The notes: generated by a model not told the origin, from the letters alone. Shown: positions 19,872 through 31,564, numbered from the stretch's first letter. The stretch: 64,000 nt of DNA from Apodemus sylvaticus (GCF_947179515.1 NC_067472.1:82958291-83022290); one strand, 5' to 3'. A program made the numbers and translations.

Positions 19872-19973
19872 TCTTGGAGTTTGGGTCTAGAATGTTCCCC
19901 AAAGGCTCAAGTGTCACAGGTTGGGGCATCACACTTGAGCCTTTGGGGAACATTCTAGACCCAAACTCCAAGA
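19872..19973. repeat. Perfect 43-bp inverted repeat, 16-bp spacer
   Basis: Arms at 19872-19914 and 19931-19973 are exact reverse complements; the spacer is cacaggttggggcatc. The left arm begins tcttggagtttgggtctaga. Pairing stops abruptly outside the arms. It is not part of a repeat I know. Confidence 0.97.
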
Positions 19974-20179
19974 ATATTTTGGGTGAAGGAAAGACATTGG
20001 TTGAGCTTTTGAAAAGCCACCTGATAACATGGGCCAGAGTTTAGAAGAAGACATCCCCTGACCCACAGTTCTGTTTCTAAAAACCCGTCCTGAGGGAAGA
20101 AGCTGTTGTACTAACAGGTTGTGTGCAGCAGTTTATTAATGGTACCATGATAGTAAGAAAAGCCTGTATGTCTGAGATC

Positions 20180-20430
20180 AAATGGAGGGTCTGGAAAGAT
20201 AGATCAGTGGGTTAGATCAGATAGATCGATAGATAGATAGATCAGATAGAGTTTGTGCTGCTCTTCCTGAGGACCGCAGTTCATTTCCCAGCACTCAAGT
20301 GGGGTGACTCACAACCACCTCTAACTCCAACCCCAGGGCATCTGATGCCTCTCATCTCCCTGGGCATCTGCACTCATGTGAACCCACAACTCATATAACT
20401 AAAAATAAAAAAATCCTAAAAAGTAAAAAT
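20180..20430 (+). mobile_element. B3-family SINE with internal GATA expansion
   Basis: Head 'ggtctggaaagatagatcag', body 'gaggaccgcagttcatttcc' and 'ctctaactccaaccccaggg'. A (GATA/GATC)n insert at 20213-20250 splits the head from the body. Confidence 0.82.
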
Positions 20431-20509
20431 GAAGTAAAATTACTTTAAAAGGCACCATGAAGCACATGAGCGACACATAACATGGATTTTTGGACAAATA
20501 TTTGAAAAC

Positions 20510-20535
20510 GGGGGGGGGGGGGGGGGAGGGGGGGA
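20510..20535. repeat. G-run
   Basis: Sixteen Gs, one A and then eight Gs, before 'agacaagc'. Confidence 0.97.
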
Positions 20536-20849
20536 GACAAGCTCTTGTTACACCACTAAGAAAATAAGACACAAAATATTTTTATTTTGAAAACATTTAT
20601 TTTATTTATGTGTATCTCTGTGAGTGCATTTGACTGATGAGACAGTTCTTTCAAGCTTCCAAAATATGTTGTCTTGTCTGATCCCAAACGCCGTGAGCAG
20701 CCGTGAGTGTGGTACACATCTCGTATCATTTCCTCTTGTGCTTTTCACTCGTTACTCCCTCTTGTGTGCATCGATTCCTCTTGGGTGTCTTTTACTCCTC
20801 AAATAACCCTCTCCACTTTCATGTCTTAGAACAATCTAGATTACACAGA

Positions 20850-21545
20850 TGAGAGAAAGCATGATATTTGTCTTTCCAAGTTTGGCTTATTTTGCTTAAA
20901 ATGATGATCCCTACTTCCATCAATTTTCCTGCCATACATCACATGAATTTCCTTCCTTTTTTATGGCTAAATAACGTACCATTGAGCATGTGTGTGTGTG
21001 CATGCATGCACTCTCGCACTCACACACATGCATACACACATGCCCAAATGCACACGCTCACATGCACATACCTCATCACATGTTTCTTGATGACATGTGG
21101 ATGTCTAGGCTGGTTCCTTAACTTTGCTGTTGTGAGTAATGCAGTCATAAACACGGGTGTGCAGGTGTCTGTGCTGTGCTGAGTTGGGCTCCTTTGGGTG
21201 TATACCTAGAGTGGCACAGCTAGTTTGTATGCAAGTTGTATTTTTAGCTTTCTTGAGGAACTTCCACGCTGATTTCCATAGTGGCTGTACCAGTTTGCAT
21301 TCCCATCAGCGTTAAATAAGTCTCCCTCCATCCCCGTCCTTGTCCCCATCCCCGCTGGCATTTATTGCCACTTGTTTTCTTGATGATAGTGATTCCCACA
21401 CTGGGAGGAGAATGGAATCTCAATGTAGTTTTGATTTGCATTCTCCTTATGGGTGAGGATGCTGAACACCGCCTCCATGAGTTATTGGGCCTGAGTCTCT
21501 TAGTAAAGGCAGCCCATCTTGTAAATGCCTGCATACTGAAGGTGT
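20850..21545 (-). mobile_element. Old L1 (L1MA-like) 3' region
   Basis: Minus-strand landmarks of an old L1 3' end: 'catgatatttgtctttccaa', 'taaataacgtaccattgagc', 'tttgctgttgtgagtaatgc', 'acttccacgctgatttccat' and 'tagttttgatttgcattctc'. A TG/CA stretch at 20988-21070 replaces the usual tgtgtatata segment. Confidence 0.82.
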
Positions 21546-21678
21546 TTCCACATCACCCAGAGTGAGAAATGGACAGGTGGTTGGCAGGAAGAGTGGACAG
21601 GCACCACACAGGCACTGAGCAGTCTGCCAACGGCTCAACAGTGGCCAAAAAAGAAATGGGGACTGGCGAGGACTGTAG

Positions 21679-21956
21679 CTGTTGCAGGGAGCCACCCAGG
21701 TTGCACTCAGAAATCCTTCTGAGAACTCTTGGTAGCATGCAGGAGGGAAGCATCTTTATTTATACCTGGTGTTAGCCTCCCAGTGAGTGACAGAAAATCT
21801 AGGAAGGTGGACCCTTGGGGGCTAATTACATTATAAAGACTCCATAGCATAACGGACACACTGGCTAACCTCTGGGCTAGCATAGTTTGGAGTCTTCTCT
21901 TTATTCTGGTCAATAAGTCACTGGTTTAATGGTACTCACTGGTGACTCTTTCATGT
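21679..21956 (-). mobile_element. Possible LTR, minus strand
   Basis: On the minus strand a TATAAATAAAG element (near 21760) is followed about 80 bp later by an end ctccctgcaaca, with a possible TGAAAG start at 21956. The layout fits an ERV LTR, but no target duplication or second copy supports it. Confidence 0.38.
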
Positions 21957-22097
21957 CCTTGCGGGCTTTGGGGAAAGAAAGAAAACATCAGAAAGACAGG
22001 AATTGTGTCCTCATGAGTCTCCCAGGTGAGCGGACAGGTTAAGCCTGGGAGCGTTCACACCCAGAGATGAACAGTGAATGTGTTTGTAAGGAGAGTC

Positions 22098-22206
22098 CCC
22101 CTCCCTCCCTCCCTCCCTCCCTCCCTTCCTCCCTCCCTCCCTCCCTCCCTCCCTCCCTCCTTCCCTCTCTCCCTCCTTCCCTCCTTCCCTCCCTTCCTCC
22201 CTCTTA
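22098..22206. repeat. (CCCT)n / (CCTT)n tract
   Basis: Polypyrimidine repeat; Pro/Ser/Leu frames across it are artefacts. Confidence 0.95.
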
Positions 22207-22274
22207 CCCTTTTCTTCATTTCTTCCTTCCCTTATTTCTCTGTCCTTTCTTCTTCTCTTTGTTTCTTTATATGA

Positions 22275-22536
22275 GTGTGTGCATGATCAAGTGTGTGTGT
22301 GTGTGTGTGTGGTAGTGTCACATACACATGTGTTTGGGTTTGTGTGAAGGTCCAAAGACAATCTTGGGTGTCATTTCTCACCACCTTCTGCTTTTTGCTG
22401 AGAGAGTTTCTCACTAGACTGGAACGTCACAGAATGGGCTAGGCCTAGCTAGATCCTGAGCTCCAGTTATCCCCAGGCTCTGCTCCGTCTGTCTCACCAC
22501 TGCTGGGATTTTAAGTGTTCATCATTGTGCCTAGCT
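22275..22536 (-). mobile_element. B4/RSINE1 SINE with (TG)n tail
   Basis: Left (TG)n at 22290-22311, then 'caatcttgggtgtcatttct', 'gagagagtttctcactagac' and 'cactgctgggattttaagtg'. Confidence 0.72.
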
Positions 22537-22537
22537 G

Positions 22538-22681
22538 GGGTTGTTTTTTTGTTTTGTTTTGTTTTTGTTTTTTTTTTACCCCAGGTTTCTCTGTGTAGCC
22601 CAGGCTGTCCTGGAACTTAATCTATAGACCAAGCTGGCCTTGAACTCTGAGATCCACCTGACTCTGCCTCCTGAGTGCTGG
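22538..22681 (-). mobile_element. B1 SINE, 5'-truncated
   Basis: T-rich left tail, 'ggtttctctgtgtagcccag', ending 'ctcctgagtgctgg'; the last 30 bp or so of the B1 head are missing. Confidence 0.88.
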
Positions 22682-22731
22682 TTTAACATGAGTTCTGAAT
22701 ATCCAAGTCAGGGTCTCACACTTATAAGGCA

Positions 22732-22736
<5 letters not shown>

Positions 22737-22764
<28 letters not shown>
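22737..22764. repeat. Poly(T) tract
   Basis: 28 consecutive Ts. Confidence 0.95.
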
Positions 22765-22767
<3 letters not shown>

Positions 22768-22845
22768 AACCAAGTCAACTCCCAATCCTAAAAAGATTTT
22801 CCTATCGAAATACACAGAATCCAAAGAGTTGACTTAAAAACATGA

Positions 22846-22950
22846 TTTGGGATTGAGGATGTGGCTTGGAGGTAGCCTGCCTGCCCAACATGCATGAGGC
22901 TCTGGGTTTGATCCCCAGGCACACAAAAATCAAAAACAAATAAGATGGTG
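22846..22950 (+). mobile_element. ID-type SINE
   Basis: 'gggattgaggatgtggcttg', 'aacatgcatgaggctctggg' and 'tttgatccccaggcacac' then an A-rich tail. Confidence 0.82.
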
Positions 22951-23673
22951 GCTGGTGCAGGATCGCAGCACCCACAGGTCCAGACCTTTCCATGGCTCGC
23001 CTGTCTTGCTCGTTAGTTCTGCTCTTAGCCATGGCCTGGGCCTTAGAGTGTACTGAGCAGCCTTAACTGGGGTTGGGGTGGAGGTGGGAAGATGGCAGTC
23101 CCTGGTCTCTTACTTACTGTCCATTTAGCCATTTTTAGCATTCTATATCATCTCAATTTATTTTGGAAAAAGAAGTCAGCTGAGTTACATTATTCAGGAA
23201 ACCTTTAAATAAAGGGAACAGGAACTGCAGTCAGCCTGCTGTGATGTCCCTCACTTTAATCCCAGAAACGTGGACATCTGTGAGTTTAAGGCTAGCCTAG
23301 TCTAAATATTGAGTTTCAACCCAGCTAGAGTTTTAAAGAGAGACTTTGGAGAGACATAAGAAAGAGTGGGTTAGGGGGAAGGGAGGGGAGAGAGAGAGAC
23401 AGATAGAGAGACAGAGAGAGAGGAGACAGAGACAGAGATTGTTATCCTCTTGTGCTTAGCACTCTCTTATGACTCCCCACAGAAGGATGATCTCCATCTT
23501 ATTCAGTGCCATGGATGTGTGTTTGAGTGAGATCTAACCTTCTGTCCCACTGAAGGAATTCAACAGATCCTCAAGACTGATCTGCTCCTCAAAACCTTTG
23601 AAGGCATGCAACAGTAAAAATGTCAGTAGGAAAATATGTGATCCCCGAACTCAGTCTGACAGAAAGAAAGTTA
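22951..23673. other. Unique DNA with B1-like relic and GA-rich run
   Basis: A faint B1 relic sits at 23235-23345 ('ctcactttaatcccagaaac'). A GAGACA-rich run occupies about 23378-23440. Otherwise featureless. Confidence 0.45.
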
Positions 23674-23825
23674 CAGAGTTTGGCATGATGGCTCAGCAGG
23701 TGAAGGCACTTGCTACCAAGCCAGAGAGCCAGAGTTCAGGTATTCCTTAGGACCCACATGGTGGAAGAAGCCTGACTTCTGCAAAGCTTCCTCTGACCTT
23801 CACATGTGTGCCATGGTGTGCATAC
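23674..23825 (+). mobile_element. B2/B3-family SINE
   Basis: 'tttggcatgatggctcagca', 'ggtgaaggcacttgctacca' and 'cctctgaccttcacatgtgt' in order. Confidence 0.85.
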
Positions 23826-24011
23826 GTGTGTGTGCACACACACAGACACACAGACACACAAACTACACACACAGAGACACAAATACCACACATGCATATC
23901 ACACACACACACACACACACACACACACCACACACATACATACCACATACACACAGATACACCACCCTACACACACACACACACACACACACACACCACA
24001 TCACACACACG
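23826..24011. repeat. (CA)n-rich tract
   Basis: Interrupted CA repeat growing from the tail of the preceding SINE. Thr/His and Val/Cys frames are artefacts. Confidence 0.95.
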
Positions 24012-24944
24012 TCCCTGGATTGTCATGTTGTATTCCTCCTGCTCCTGTGTACCTTCATAATGTCTCCCCACTGTCTGAAAGAGGGAACTTGTCTGGATCA
24101 GAGTTCAGCTCTTCCCTGCTCTAGTGAGGGTAAGGGGTGTCCTGAGGGGACCCTTCAGCTCGGTTGTGCTAACACAGGTAGGTGGTGAGTGCATCTTGTG
24201 GATTGAAAGAGAGGCAGTGTACCCCATGTTCATAAACAGGCTCTGAAAAGGCTCAGCAGGTGACAGAGTACAGGGGTGTGAGGTGAAGGGAGACAGGGCC
24301 CGGGGTGCTTTCAGAACAGGAATTGGGGACTTTTCCTGCTCAGAAGCCAGACAAAACCAGTGTTCTGCAGTGGCAGTGGCTTCCAGCGTCTGTCTTCCTC
24401 CACTCTCTGTTTTGAACTTTGGCCTTTGTTCCCCCTGCCCCCTTTCCTCACGGTTCCATCTTTAGCAGCTCACTTTGTGAGTTTTTCTTTTTAAACTTTG
24501 CATGTATGATTGTTATAACTTCTTTGCATTGATTTTCATTCCTTTCATTCAGATTGCATCTATTTTCGTCTTTTTATCTCAGCCTTGTTTTATGGGAGTT
24601 TCAACAAAAGAATTATTTCATCTTAAGTGTCTAGTCTTTTAATTCTCTCTCCTCCTCATGTTTTAGCATTTTTATTATCCACATTAAACTTTTAATAGAC
24701 TTATGTAAATGCAGATGTGCATAAGGTGAAGAAAACTCCTCTCGGCCCGTTCTTTAGAGGTAACCGCTGCAAACATCTGGTCATCCACTCTGATTTTGTT
24801 TCTGCACAAATGGATACATTGCCTAAGCACATTTACTTTTATAGAACAAGTTCATGCAGTTCACCTGCTCTTGTTCTCAGTATGAGCCTCATTTTCTTCC
24901 TTTGTTCTTCCGTCTCTAAGGACATGGACTAAAACTCATCACTT
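24012..24944. other. Unique DNA
   Basis: No recognised repeat or exon. Confidence 0.45.
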
Positions 24945-24946
24945 TC

Positions 24947-25072
24947 GGGCAGGCAAGATGGTTCAGCAGGTTAAGGTGCTTAAGTTAAACTAAGTTCAAG
25001 ACTCCACTTTCGCATGGTGGAAAGAAAGAATTGACTTCCACAAGCTGTCCTCTGACCTTTACATGTGCATGA

Positions 25073-25105
<33 letters not shown>
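24947..25105 (+). mobile_element. B2/B3-family SINE with (CA)n tail
   Basis: 'ggcaggcaagatggttcagc', a central deletion, 'gaattgacttccacaagctg' and (CA)n at 25073-25105. Confidence 0.8.
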
Positions 25106-25108
<3 letters not shown>

Positions 25109-25125
25109 AACCATTGCTTCGACTT

Positions 25126-25195
25126 ATGATGGGGATAGAACCCAGGGCATCAGACCCGCTAGTGAAGGGCTTGACCACTGAGCTCGCCCCTAGCT
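25126..25195 (-). mobile_element. ID-type SINE
   Basis: 'tgatggggatagaacccagg' and 'tgaccactgagctcgcccct' are the reverse of the ID consensus. Confidence 0.65.
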
Positions 25196-26228
25196 AGGGT
25201 TTCAGTATTGACTCTAAATCTTATAATTTGATTATTTAATGCAGTAGGGAGATGGGTGCCTGCTTGGTTGACTTATGTTCTGAGTGGCTTCTCTTTATTT
25301 CCTCCCTGCATGGTGATATGATCTTATCTGGGCCATCAGAATGAAGCACCTGTCCTAAGAAAGAACAATCCGGGAGAGCTTTTGAGGTTCTAAGCAGAGG
25401 CTGAAGTCTGTAGAATTAAGGCTTATCTGCTTAGCCACAGTTCCCTGCTGTTGGGGGGACATGGAGCTTCCTAGATCTGGAGTAGACTCTAAGGATGGGA
25501 AGGAAAGTGTAAGAACGAAATAGAACGTTGGCCTTTGAGACGGGAAAGAGACAAGAAGGACCAAGCTGTGGGCTGTGTCCCCTGTTATGGTGGCAAATGA
25601 AGTGTCTCCTTCAGGCTCATTGCTTGAATGCTTTTCACTCAGCTGGTGGTGGAGACACTATGGACCGTTCAGGATGTGGGACCTGGCGGGTGGAAGTAAG
25701 CCACTCGCATGTTATACCTCCCCTGGTTCCTGCTCTGCTCTCTGCCATCTACCCTTCTGTGGTGTGAACCATGTTCCCTACGAGTTCTTGCTGCCATGAC
25801 TTGGAGCTGCCCTGCCCTGCATCTCTACCCAGCTTCCAGGTGATCCTGATGCTTCCCTTGTCCACAGTATGAAGCCCTGATCTAGTGTAAGTTTCCTTAA
25901 AAAAGTAACTTACGGCATTAAATGACTCAGGCCATAGAGTAAGTCAGTAGCAGAGATGGACTCGGGGACGTGCTTTTCCTATAACAGAAGGCTGTGCTCT
26001 TCATGCTTGGACCAATCCCACAGATATTGGAGTCTAAAGGAATGCAAGGCTCTAACTAGTCAGGTTTGACAGCTAACCATGATTGTCAGCTTAATAGTGT
26101 TACGAGACGCTGTGGGGGAACAGTAAACACAACTCTGCTGGATCCTTTGGGTGTTCCCAGAGAGGCTTGAAGCATAGGAGAGCATCTCGGTGTGGAAGAT
26201 GTGGTACAATTGTGGGCATCATCTATAG
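25196..26228. other. Unique DNA
   Basis: No recognised repeat or exon. Confidence 0.45.
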
Positions 26229-26460
26229 TAGCAGCTCTCAATCTGTGGGCTGTGACCCCTTGGGAGGGGGTCAACCCTTTCACAGGGATCACCTAAGACC
26301 GTTGGAAAACACAGATATTTACATTACAATTTATAACAGTAGCAAAGTTGCAGTTATGAAGTAGCAGCAACAATAATTTTATGGCTGGGGGGTGTCATCA
26401 CAACACAAAGGACTGTCTTAAAGGGTTGCAGCTTTAGGAAGGTTGAGAGTCAGTGCTCTA
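26229..26460 (-). mobile_element. Non-autonomous hAT (URR1-like) element
   Basis: Ends 'cagctctcaatctgtgggct' and 'aaggttgagagtcagtg' are imperfect terminal inverted repeats of the CAGTGGTTCTCAA type. The body includes 'ggggtcaaccctttcacagg' and 'gttgcagttatgaagtagca'. Flanks ctatagta and ctctagat weakly resemble an 8-bp target duplication. A plus-oriented relative lies at 38608. Confidence 0.8.
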
Positions 26461-27480
26461 GATTAGAGCCCAGATGTCACTATCTTAGAGACCTGTCCTA
26501 TAGTGACATTTTCCACCATTACTATCTCTTTCTGTTCTCCATATTGCTGCTCAGAATCCAAATAGCCATGCTCATAGGGTGAAATGTTATGAAGTTTGTC
26601 TCTGTAGCCTGGAATAACAGATGAAACGAAAGAAGACGAAGAAGCAGACACAGGTGGATTCCATTGTCCCCGAGAGCGTCCAAGGTTGTTGTTGCTGCAC
26701 GTGGACTTCAGACCCTAGCTTTTTTGCCTTTTTTCATACCAGTGACTCTTCAGAGAGCTTCCAGGACTCCAAGTTCCACCTGGGGCTGTGTCATCCGTTC
26801 CCTCATCCTGAGGCACCCAGCTTCTTAGATCAAGTAGCTACTTGGTTCTTTGCAGGATTTAAGTAGAGAGTGTTATTGACCAATCATTAACCTAGAACCA
26901 CATAGGGCAAGCTATGTATGCTTCACGGGCATGCTATCATTCTATTGCTTTAGAGCATAGTTATTAAACTATGCACAAACCATTACTGGGTAACTGCACA
27001 TAGGGGGGGGTCATGAAAATTTAAGCAACACTAAAAGGTTTCTGTTAACTCAATGACCAAAAATTAATCAATTTAAATCCATCAAATTTGAAATGTGCCC
27101 TGACGTTCCTGGGAGTGCTTGCCTGGGTTGCATCATGACTTCAGCGCCTGTTCTGAACACAGAAGCACTTTGTAGTGTGAATGCCGTCAAGTCTCACTAT
27201 GCTGACGAATGCTGGCCGAACCACCTCAGCTCAGATTTGAGACGATTTTATTTATGAGCTGTGGTGCTTTTACTGTACACCCAAAGCTTTCAGCTCTTAT
27301 AGGAACTTAATGATCTAATTATGGAAAACAGGCTTTTAATACTTTCCCACAGTCGGCATTCGGGTATCAAATCCGTATATCTCTAGAGTATATTGTGTTA
27401 GAATGTTTGATTTTAGAAATTTCTGTTTGAATTGTTAACTTACATCTCATAAAAATTTTCAATAGGTTTTGGCTTGGAGT
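26461..27480. other. Unique, repeat-poor DNA
   Basis: 27060-27440 keeps several CpGs and motifs such as 'cttaatgatctaattatgg', with no repeat signature. It is a fair candidate for constrained non-coding DNA, by inference only. Confidence 0.45.
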
Positions 27481-27489
27481 TAGGACAGA

Positions 27490-27680
27490 ATTTCTTTCTT
27501 TCTTTTTTGGTTTTTGTTTTGTGGTTGTTGTTGCTATTTGTTTTGTTTTGTTTCATTTTTTTGAGACAGACTTTCCTGGAACTCACTTTGTAGGACAGGC
27601 TGGCCTTAAACTGAGGCATCTGCCTGCTTCTGTCTCCCAAGTGCTGAGATTAAAGGTGTGCACAACCACCGCCTGACCAA
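27490..27680 (-). mobile_element. B1 SINE with internal deletion
   Basis: T-rich left end, 'cctggaactcactttgtagg', 'ttctgtctcccaagtgctga', 'caccgcctgacc'. About 20 bp near the tail side are lost. Confidence 0.85.
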
Positions 27681-27753
27681 AAACGTAATTTTTAATATGA
27701 AAAAGCAGTGTATTCTTTAATAAATGATAAAATTATAAGCATTTCAAATAATT

Positions 27754-27836
27754 TTTTTGAGACACGGTCTCACATAGTTTGGGCTGGTATCAAACTAGTT
27801 GGGTATCTGAGGATGATGTTGAATTCTTTTACTTGT
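27754..27836 (-). mobile_element. B1-like fragment
   Basis: 'tttttgagacacggtctcac' and 'ctgaggatgatgttgaattc' match an old B1-related fragment. Confidence 0.4.
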
Positions 27837-27899
27837 GTGTGTTGTATGTGCATGTTGTATGTGTATATTGTAATGGGAACATGCCCATTTGTTCATAAG

Positions 27900-28071
27900 A
27901 GGATTTCAGGTCGTATGTGAGTACACTGTAGCTGTCTTCAGACACACTAGAAGAGGGCATCGGATCTCATTACGGATGGCTGTGAGCCACCATGTGATTG
28001 CTGGGATTTGAATTCAGGACCTTCGGAAGAGCAGTCAGTGCTCTTAACTGCTGAGCCATCTCTCCAGCCCC
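27900..28071 (-). mobile_element. B2 SINE
   Basis: 'tgagtacactgtagctgtct', 'agaagagggcatcggatctc' and 'ctgagccatctctccagccc'. One of the better-preserved SINEs here. Confidence 0.93.
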
Positions 28072-28086
28072 TGTCGTCTGTTTTAT

Positions 28087-28290
28087 GATAAGTCTGAGAC
28101 AGGGTATCTCACTGAACCTGGGGCTAGGCAGTCTGGAGATCTTCCTGCCTCCACCCACCACAGTGCTAGGTACAGGCAGCTGCATCATTCCTAGCTTTTC
28201 ACACAGGTTCTGGGGATTCAAACTCAGGACCTCATGCTTGCTTGGCAAGTGCTCTGACCCATGAAGGCATTTCTTATATTTTTGGTTGTG
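28087..28290 (-). mobile_element. B4 SINE
   Basis: 'gtctgagacagggtatctca' and 'atcttcctgcctccacccac' (B1-like part), then 'ttctggggattcaaactcag' and 'ctcatgcttgcttggcaag' (ID-like part). Confidence 0.8.
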
Positions 28291-28364
28291 AGCCTGGCCT
28301 TTAAAGGCTGGAGTCATCTTTCCAGCTCTATGAAGGCACTTCTTTAGCCCATGACCACGAACTC

Positions 28365-28515
28365 TTAAATTTTAAAAATTACATTTAATTATTTATTTGT
28401 GTGTGTAGGTGTGGGCATGCTATGGTGAACATGTGGCAGTCACAGGACAACTCGAACCGTGTGTTTCCACCGTTACGATCTACAACGAGCACCTTTACCT
28501 GCTGAGTCCTGAGCC
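28365..28515 (-). mobile_element. B3-like SINE, diverged
   Basis: AT-rich left tail, 'tatttatttgtgtgtgtagg', and a 'gagcacctttacctgctgag' head at the right. Confidence 0.55.
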
Positions 28516-29559
28516 TTCCTGGGTTCTGAGGGTGGAGGTGAGTCAGCTCTGTCAGAACCACATGTCGTTAAAGTTCCCTCTATTAAGTCTGAACTGTGGT
28601 TTACAAGATGAGTTGGGCTTTCCCCGCTATGTACCAATTCTTCAGCACTAGTAGAGGCTCCCACAGTTTAATTCAAAATTGATAGCATGTATGAGGAGTT
28701 AAAAGCTTAGCCTGCCTTGTCTCATTCCCACAAGACTTCCAGATGCTGCAGTGCATTCAACTCCACGAACCACAGGGCTTAAGGTTGTTGTTGTTTAATG
28801 AAAGTTTCATTATGTAGGCATGATCAATTAAGTCATAAGACATTGGTGACTAACTCAATTCTCAGCCTTTCCCCTTTCTGGAGGGCCTGAAAATTCTGGC
28901 AAACCATTCTCCATCTTGAAGCTGTCTAGGGGCCCTCTAAAAGACTCCTCATTAATTAGTACACATTTAGTGTGTTTAGAAAGGGCTTGTGAATAATAAA
29001 TGGAAATTCAGTTTAGGGAATTTTAAGGGTTCAGGAGCTCTAGTGATGGAAACCGGAAATGAAGAGCAAATTTGTGTGATGCCACAGTCCTCCACCCAAA
29101 AACAAACAGAAGGGCAAACAGTTGTGTGGGGCCTCTCTCAGGAGACTGACAGTGGGGTGAAAGCCTGCTACCTCAGAGGCAGAGAAAGCACCCAGCAGAC
29201 CTTTTTCCTCAGCTGACCTCCCACCAGCAATGCCTCTCTCTCATACAGGCTTGAAAAACCTCCTTCAAACTGAATCTCTCCCCCTTCTACTTCCTGAGTG
29301 CCTCTCTATCCTCCTGACTTTCTCTTGCTCTCTGTGTTTTCTTTTCTTAATAATACTTTGTTCACTTCCTGTCAATTGGTTTCTTGCTCCACCTCTTGAC
29401 CTATGGTTGACTTTAATCCTATTTACATACTCAACCAGAAAGCTCTTGGATTAGAGGAGTGTGCTAAGGCTGAGACACTCCACAGTTAAAAAACAGGTTG
29501 GTTTTTTTTTTTTTCCCAGTAAATGCCACAATCTCAGGGGTTCATAGTGTAATCAAATA
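28516..29559. other. Unique DNA
   Basis: No recognised repeat or exon beyond a short T-run near 29502. Confidence 0.45.
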
Positions 29560-29574
29560 TCCTCCAACACTTCT

Positions 29575-29757
29575 TTTTTTATTTTTATTTTAATTTTTTT
29601 TTTGGATTTTGTTTTTTTTTGAGACAGGGTTTCTCTGTATAGCCCCAGCTGTCCTGGAACTCACTCTGTAGACCAGGCTGTTCTTGAACTCAAAAATCCG
29701 CCTGCTTCTGCCTCCCAGAGAGCTGGGATTACAGGCATGCACCACCACTGCCTGGCT
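29575..29757 (-). mobile_element. B1 SINE
   Basis: T-rich tail to 'ccaccactgcctggct'. Perfect 15-bp target duplication tcctccaacacttct at 29560-29574 and 29758-29772. Confidence 0.96.
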
Positions 29758-29772
29758 TCCTCCAACACTTCT

Positions 29773-31487
29773 GTAGGCCAAACTTTCCCGAAGATAATGC
29801 AATGCACTACTTAGAGAAAACCATAGACTCTGAGGGGTGGATTCAGGTTCAAATGCTCATCTGTTATGTGACACTGGCAATGTTATTTAGCCCCAGCTAT
29901 AAAAAGAGGGTACTGACTCCATAGCACTGACCCCACAGGGCTATTATAAAGACCGGAAGGGATGATGACCTCAGGTAAAGTCCCAAACCCAGCATCTGTC
30001 CTGTTCAAGAGTTCACAAAACACATCTTCTCCATTTTGGAATGAGATGAGAAGCTGTGTATTCCTGACCCATCCCCAATCAGCTGACTGCGTGTGATAGA
30101 GTGAACCCTACATGATAGGGTGCCAAGTCCATCTTCAAAGTTTTACAGAATGGATTCAGAGAGCAGTGTGGTCCTAGGACTCAGTTCTGGAGTAGTCATG
30201 AGAAAGAAGGTTGGGAGAAAGGGTTTATTTGGAAACAGGTCTCTTTCCCCTCATTAGCTGCATTTAGCTTTTAGCCAAAGAGGTGTGTGAATTAGCCATG
30301 GAGTCCAGAAGCACACAGCAGACACACATTGGCTTTTTGGTTCCAGCTTTGGAAAGGACCTGCCCGTTAGACTCAAATGAAATGATTCCACCTACTGTGC
30401 TTCAATCCCACGAGAGCTCCTTTCACTAGGGCACATATCACTCGGTCCTAATCCCACTCAACAAATGTACGAGCTTTGGAGATACTGAAGAAATTCAGGA
30501 AATGTTATCCCTAAATGTGTTACTTAGGACTTCAAATTAGAGTTCCTCCAGGAAAGGGGTTTCTATGACAAAAATGGAGTGGGTCCTTGGTGCTACTCAC
30601 CCTCTGCTTCCCTCTCTGTTCCATTTAGTGGCAGCCACCTTATCCCCACTGACTACTGTCTCTGAGCAGCAAGGGCTTGGGTGGGGCCCAGGGAGTCACA
30701 GGGACCTTCTGAAGGGATGTTCCCGTTCAGTTTGGAAGGGTGGGTGAGACTAAAAATACCACCTTTGTGACATATTTACTCTGCTCTTGTTAATGCCCCA
30801 GAGAGATTGCCAAGAGTCACTACCACTAAACCTGTGATTAAACCATAATAACCACTTTCATGTTTATAAATTTTGTCCTTGATATCAAGAAGAGTATTTT
30901 TAGGCTAGAACTTGGAGCTAACAAATCCCAAAGCAGGCATGTGGATTTAAGCAAGTGTCTCTCCTTTAGGATTCCTTCCTTGTTCAAGGCAATAAGGCAG
31001 GAGGGATCAAACTGGGGGGTATCATGTATCATGCCCCAGTCCCAAGGAGATCTTCCTGACCTTCCCTTTGGGTATTTTGATGCTGGTCCTACCTTCACAC
31101 ATGTGGAAGTTTCATGGATAGTGATGAGTTCATGAATATCTTCCTGAAATGTGCCACTCAGACTTCAAGCTGAGGGTGCTTTGGGGAACAGTGTGTGCAG
31201 AGAGGGGCCTTCTAGAACTTCTTCCATATGCCTAAGGAAACTCAGTTGCCATGAATTCTGATGCAGGAAGGCCACGAGCCAGGGAGCATTAAATTCATCC
31301 CAGGAGATAAGACTGGAGTTTGTTACCTTGCCTAATACTCTTACCTAATCTTCTGAGAATCTTTTCATTTTTTTCCCAAATAATTTACTTTCTCCTAAGC
31401 TGTTCTAGTCATCAAGAGGATATAGAGGCTTCTAGGTTCCACTAGGTTTGGGGGTGATGTCTTTTCTGTGATGTTTCTGTGCATGTA

Positions 31488-31490
<3 letters not shown>
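29773..31490. other. Longest repeat-poor block
   Basis: About 1.7 kb with no repeat I can name. Several frames of 60-91 codons exist on both strands (for example 30838-31135) but none matches a known protein or has convincing splice context. Confidence 0.5.
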
Positions 31491-31527
<37 letters not shown>

Positions 31528-31564
31528 TACACACAAACATACACACACACACATTCACACACAC

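Noticed and set aside
19310..19958. Overlapping Pro/Ser-rich and Trp/Met/Gly-rich frames on both strands
   Set aside because: They translate the GGAT/GGGA array and have no independent support.
23804..24188. Frames of 84-126 codons rich in His and Thr
   Set aside because: They translate the (CA)n tail of a SINE.
30838..31135. Two opposed frames of about 90 codons in unique DNA
   Set aside because: No recognisable domain and no convincing splice or start context; such lengths are expected by chance.
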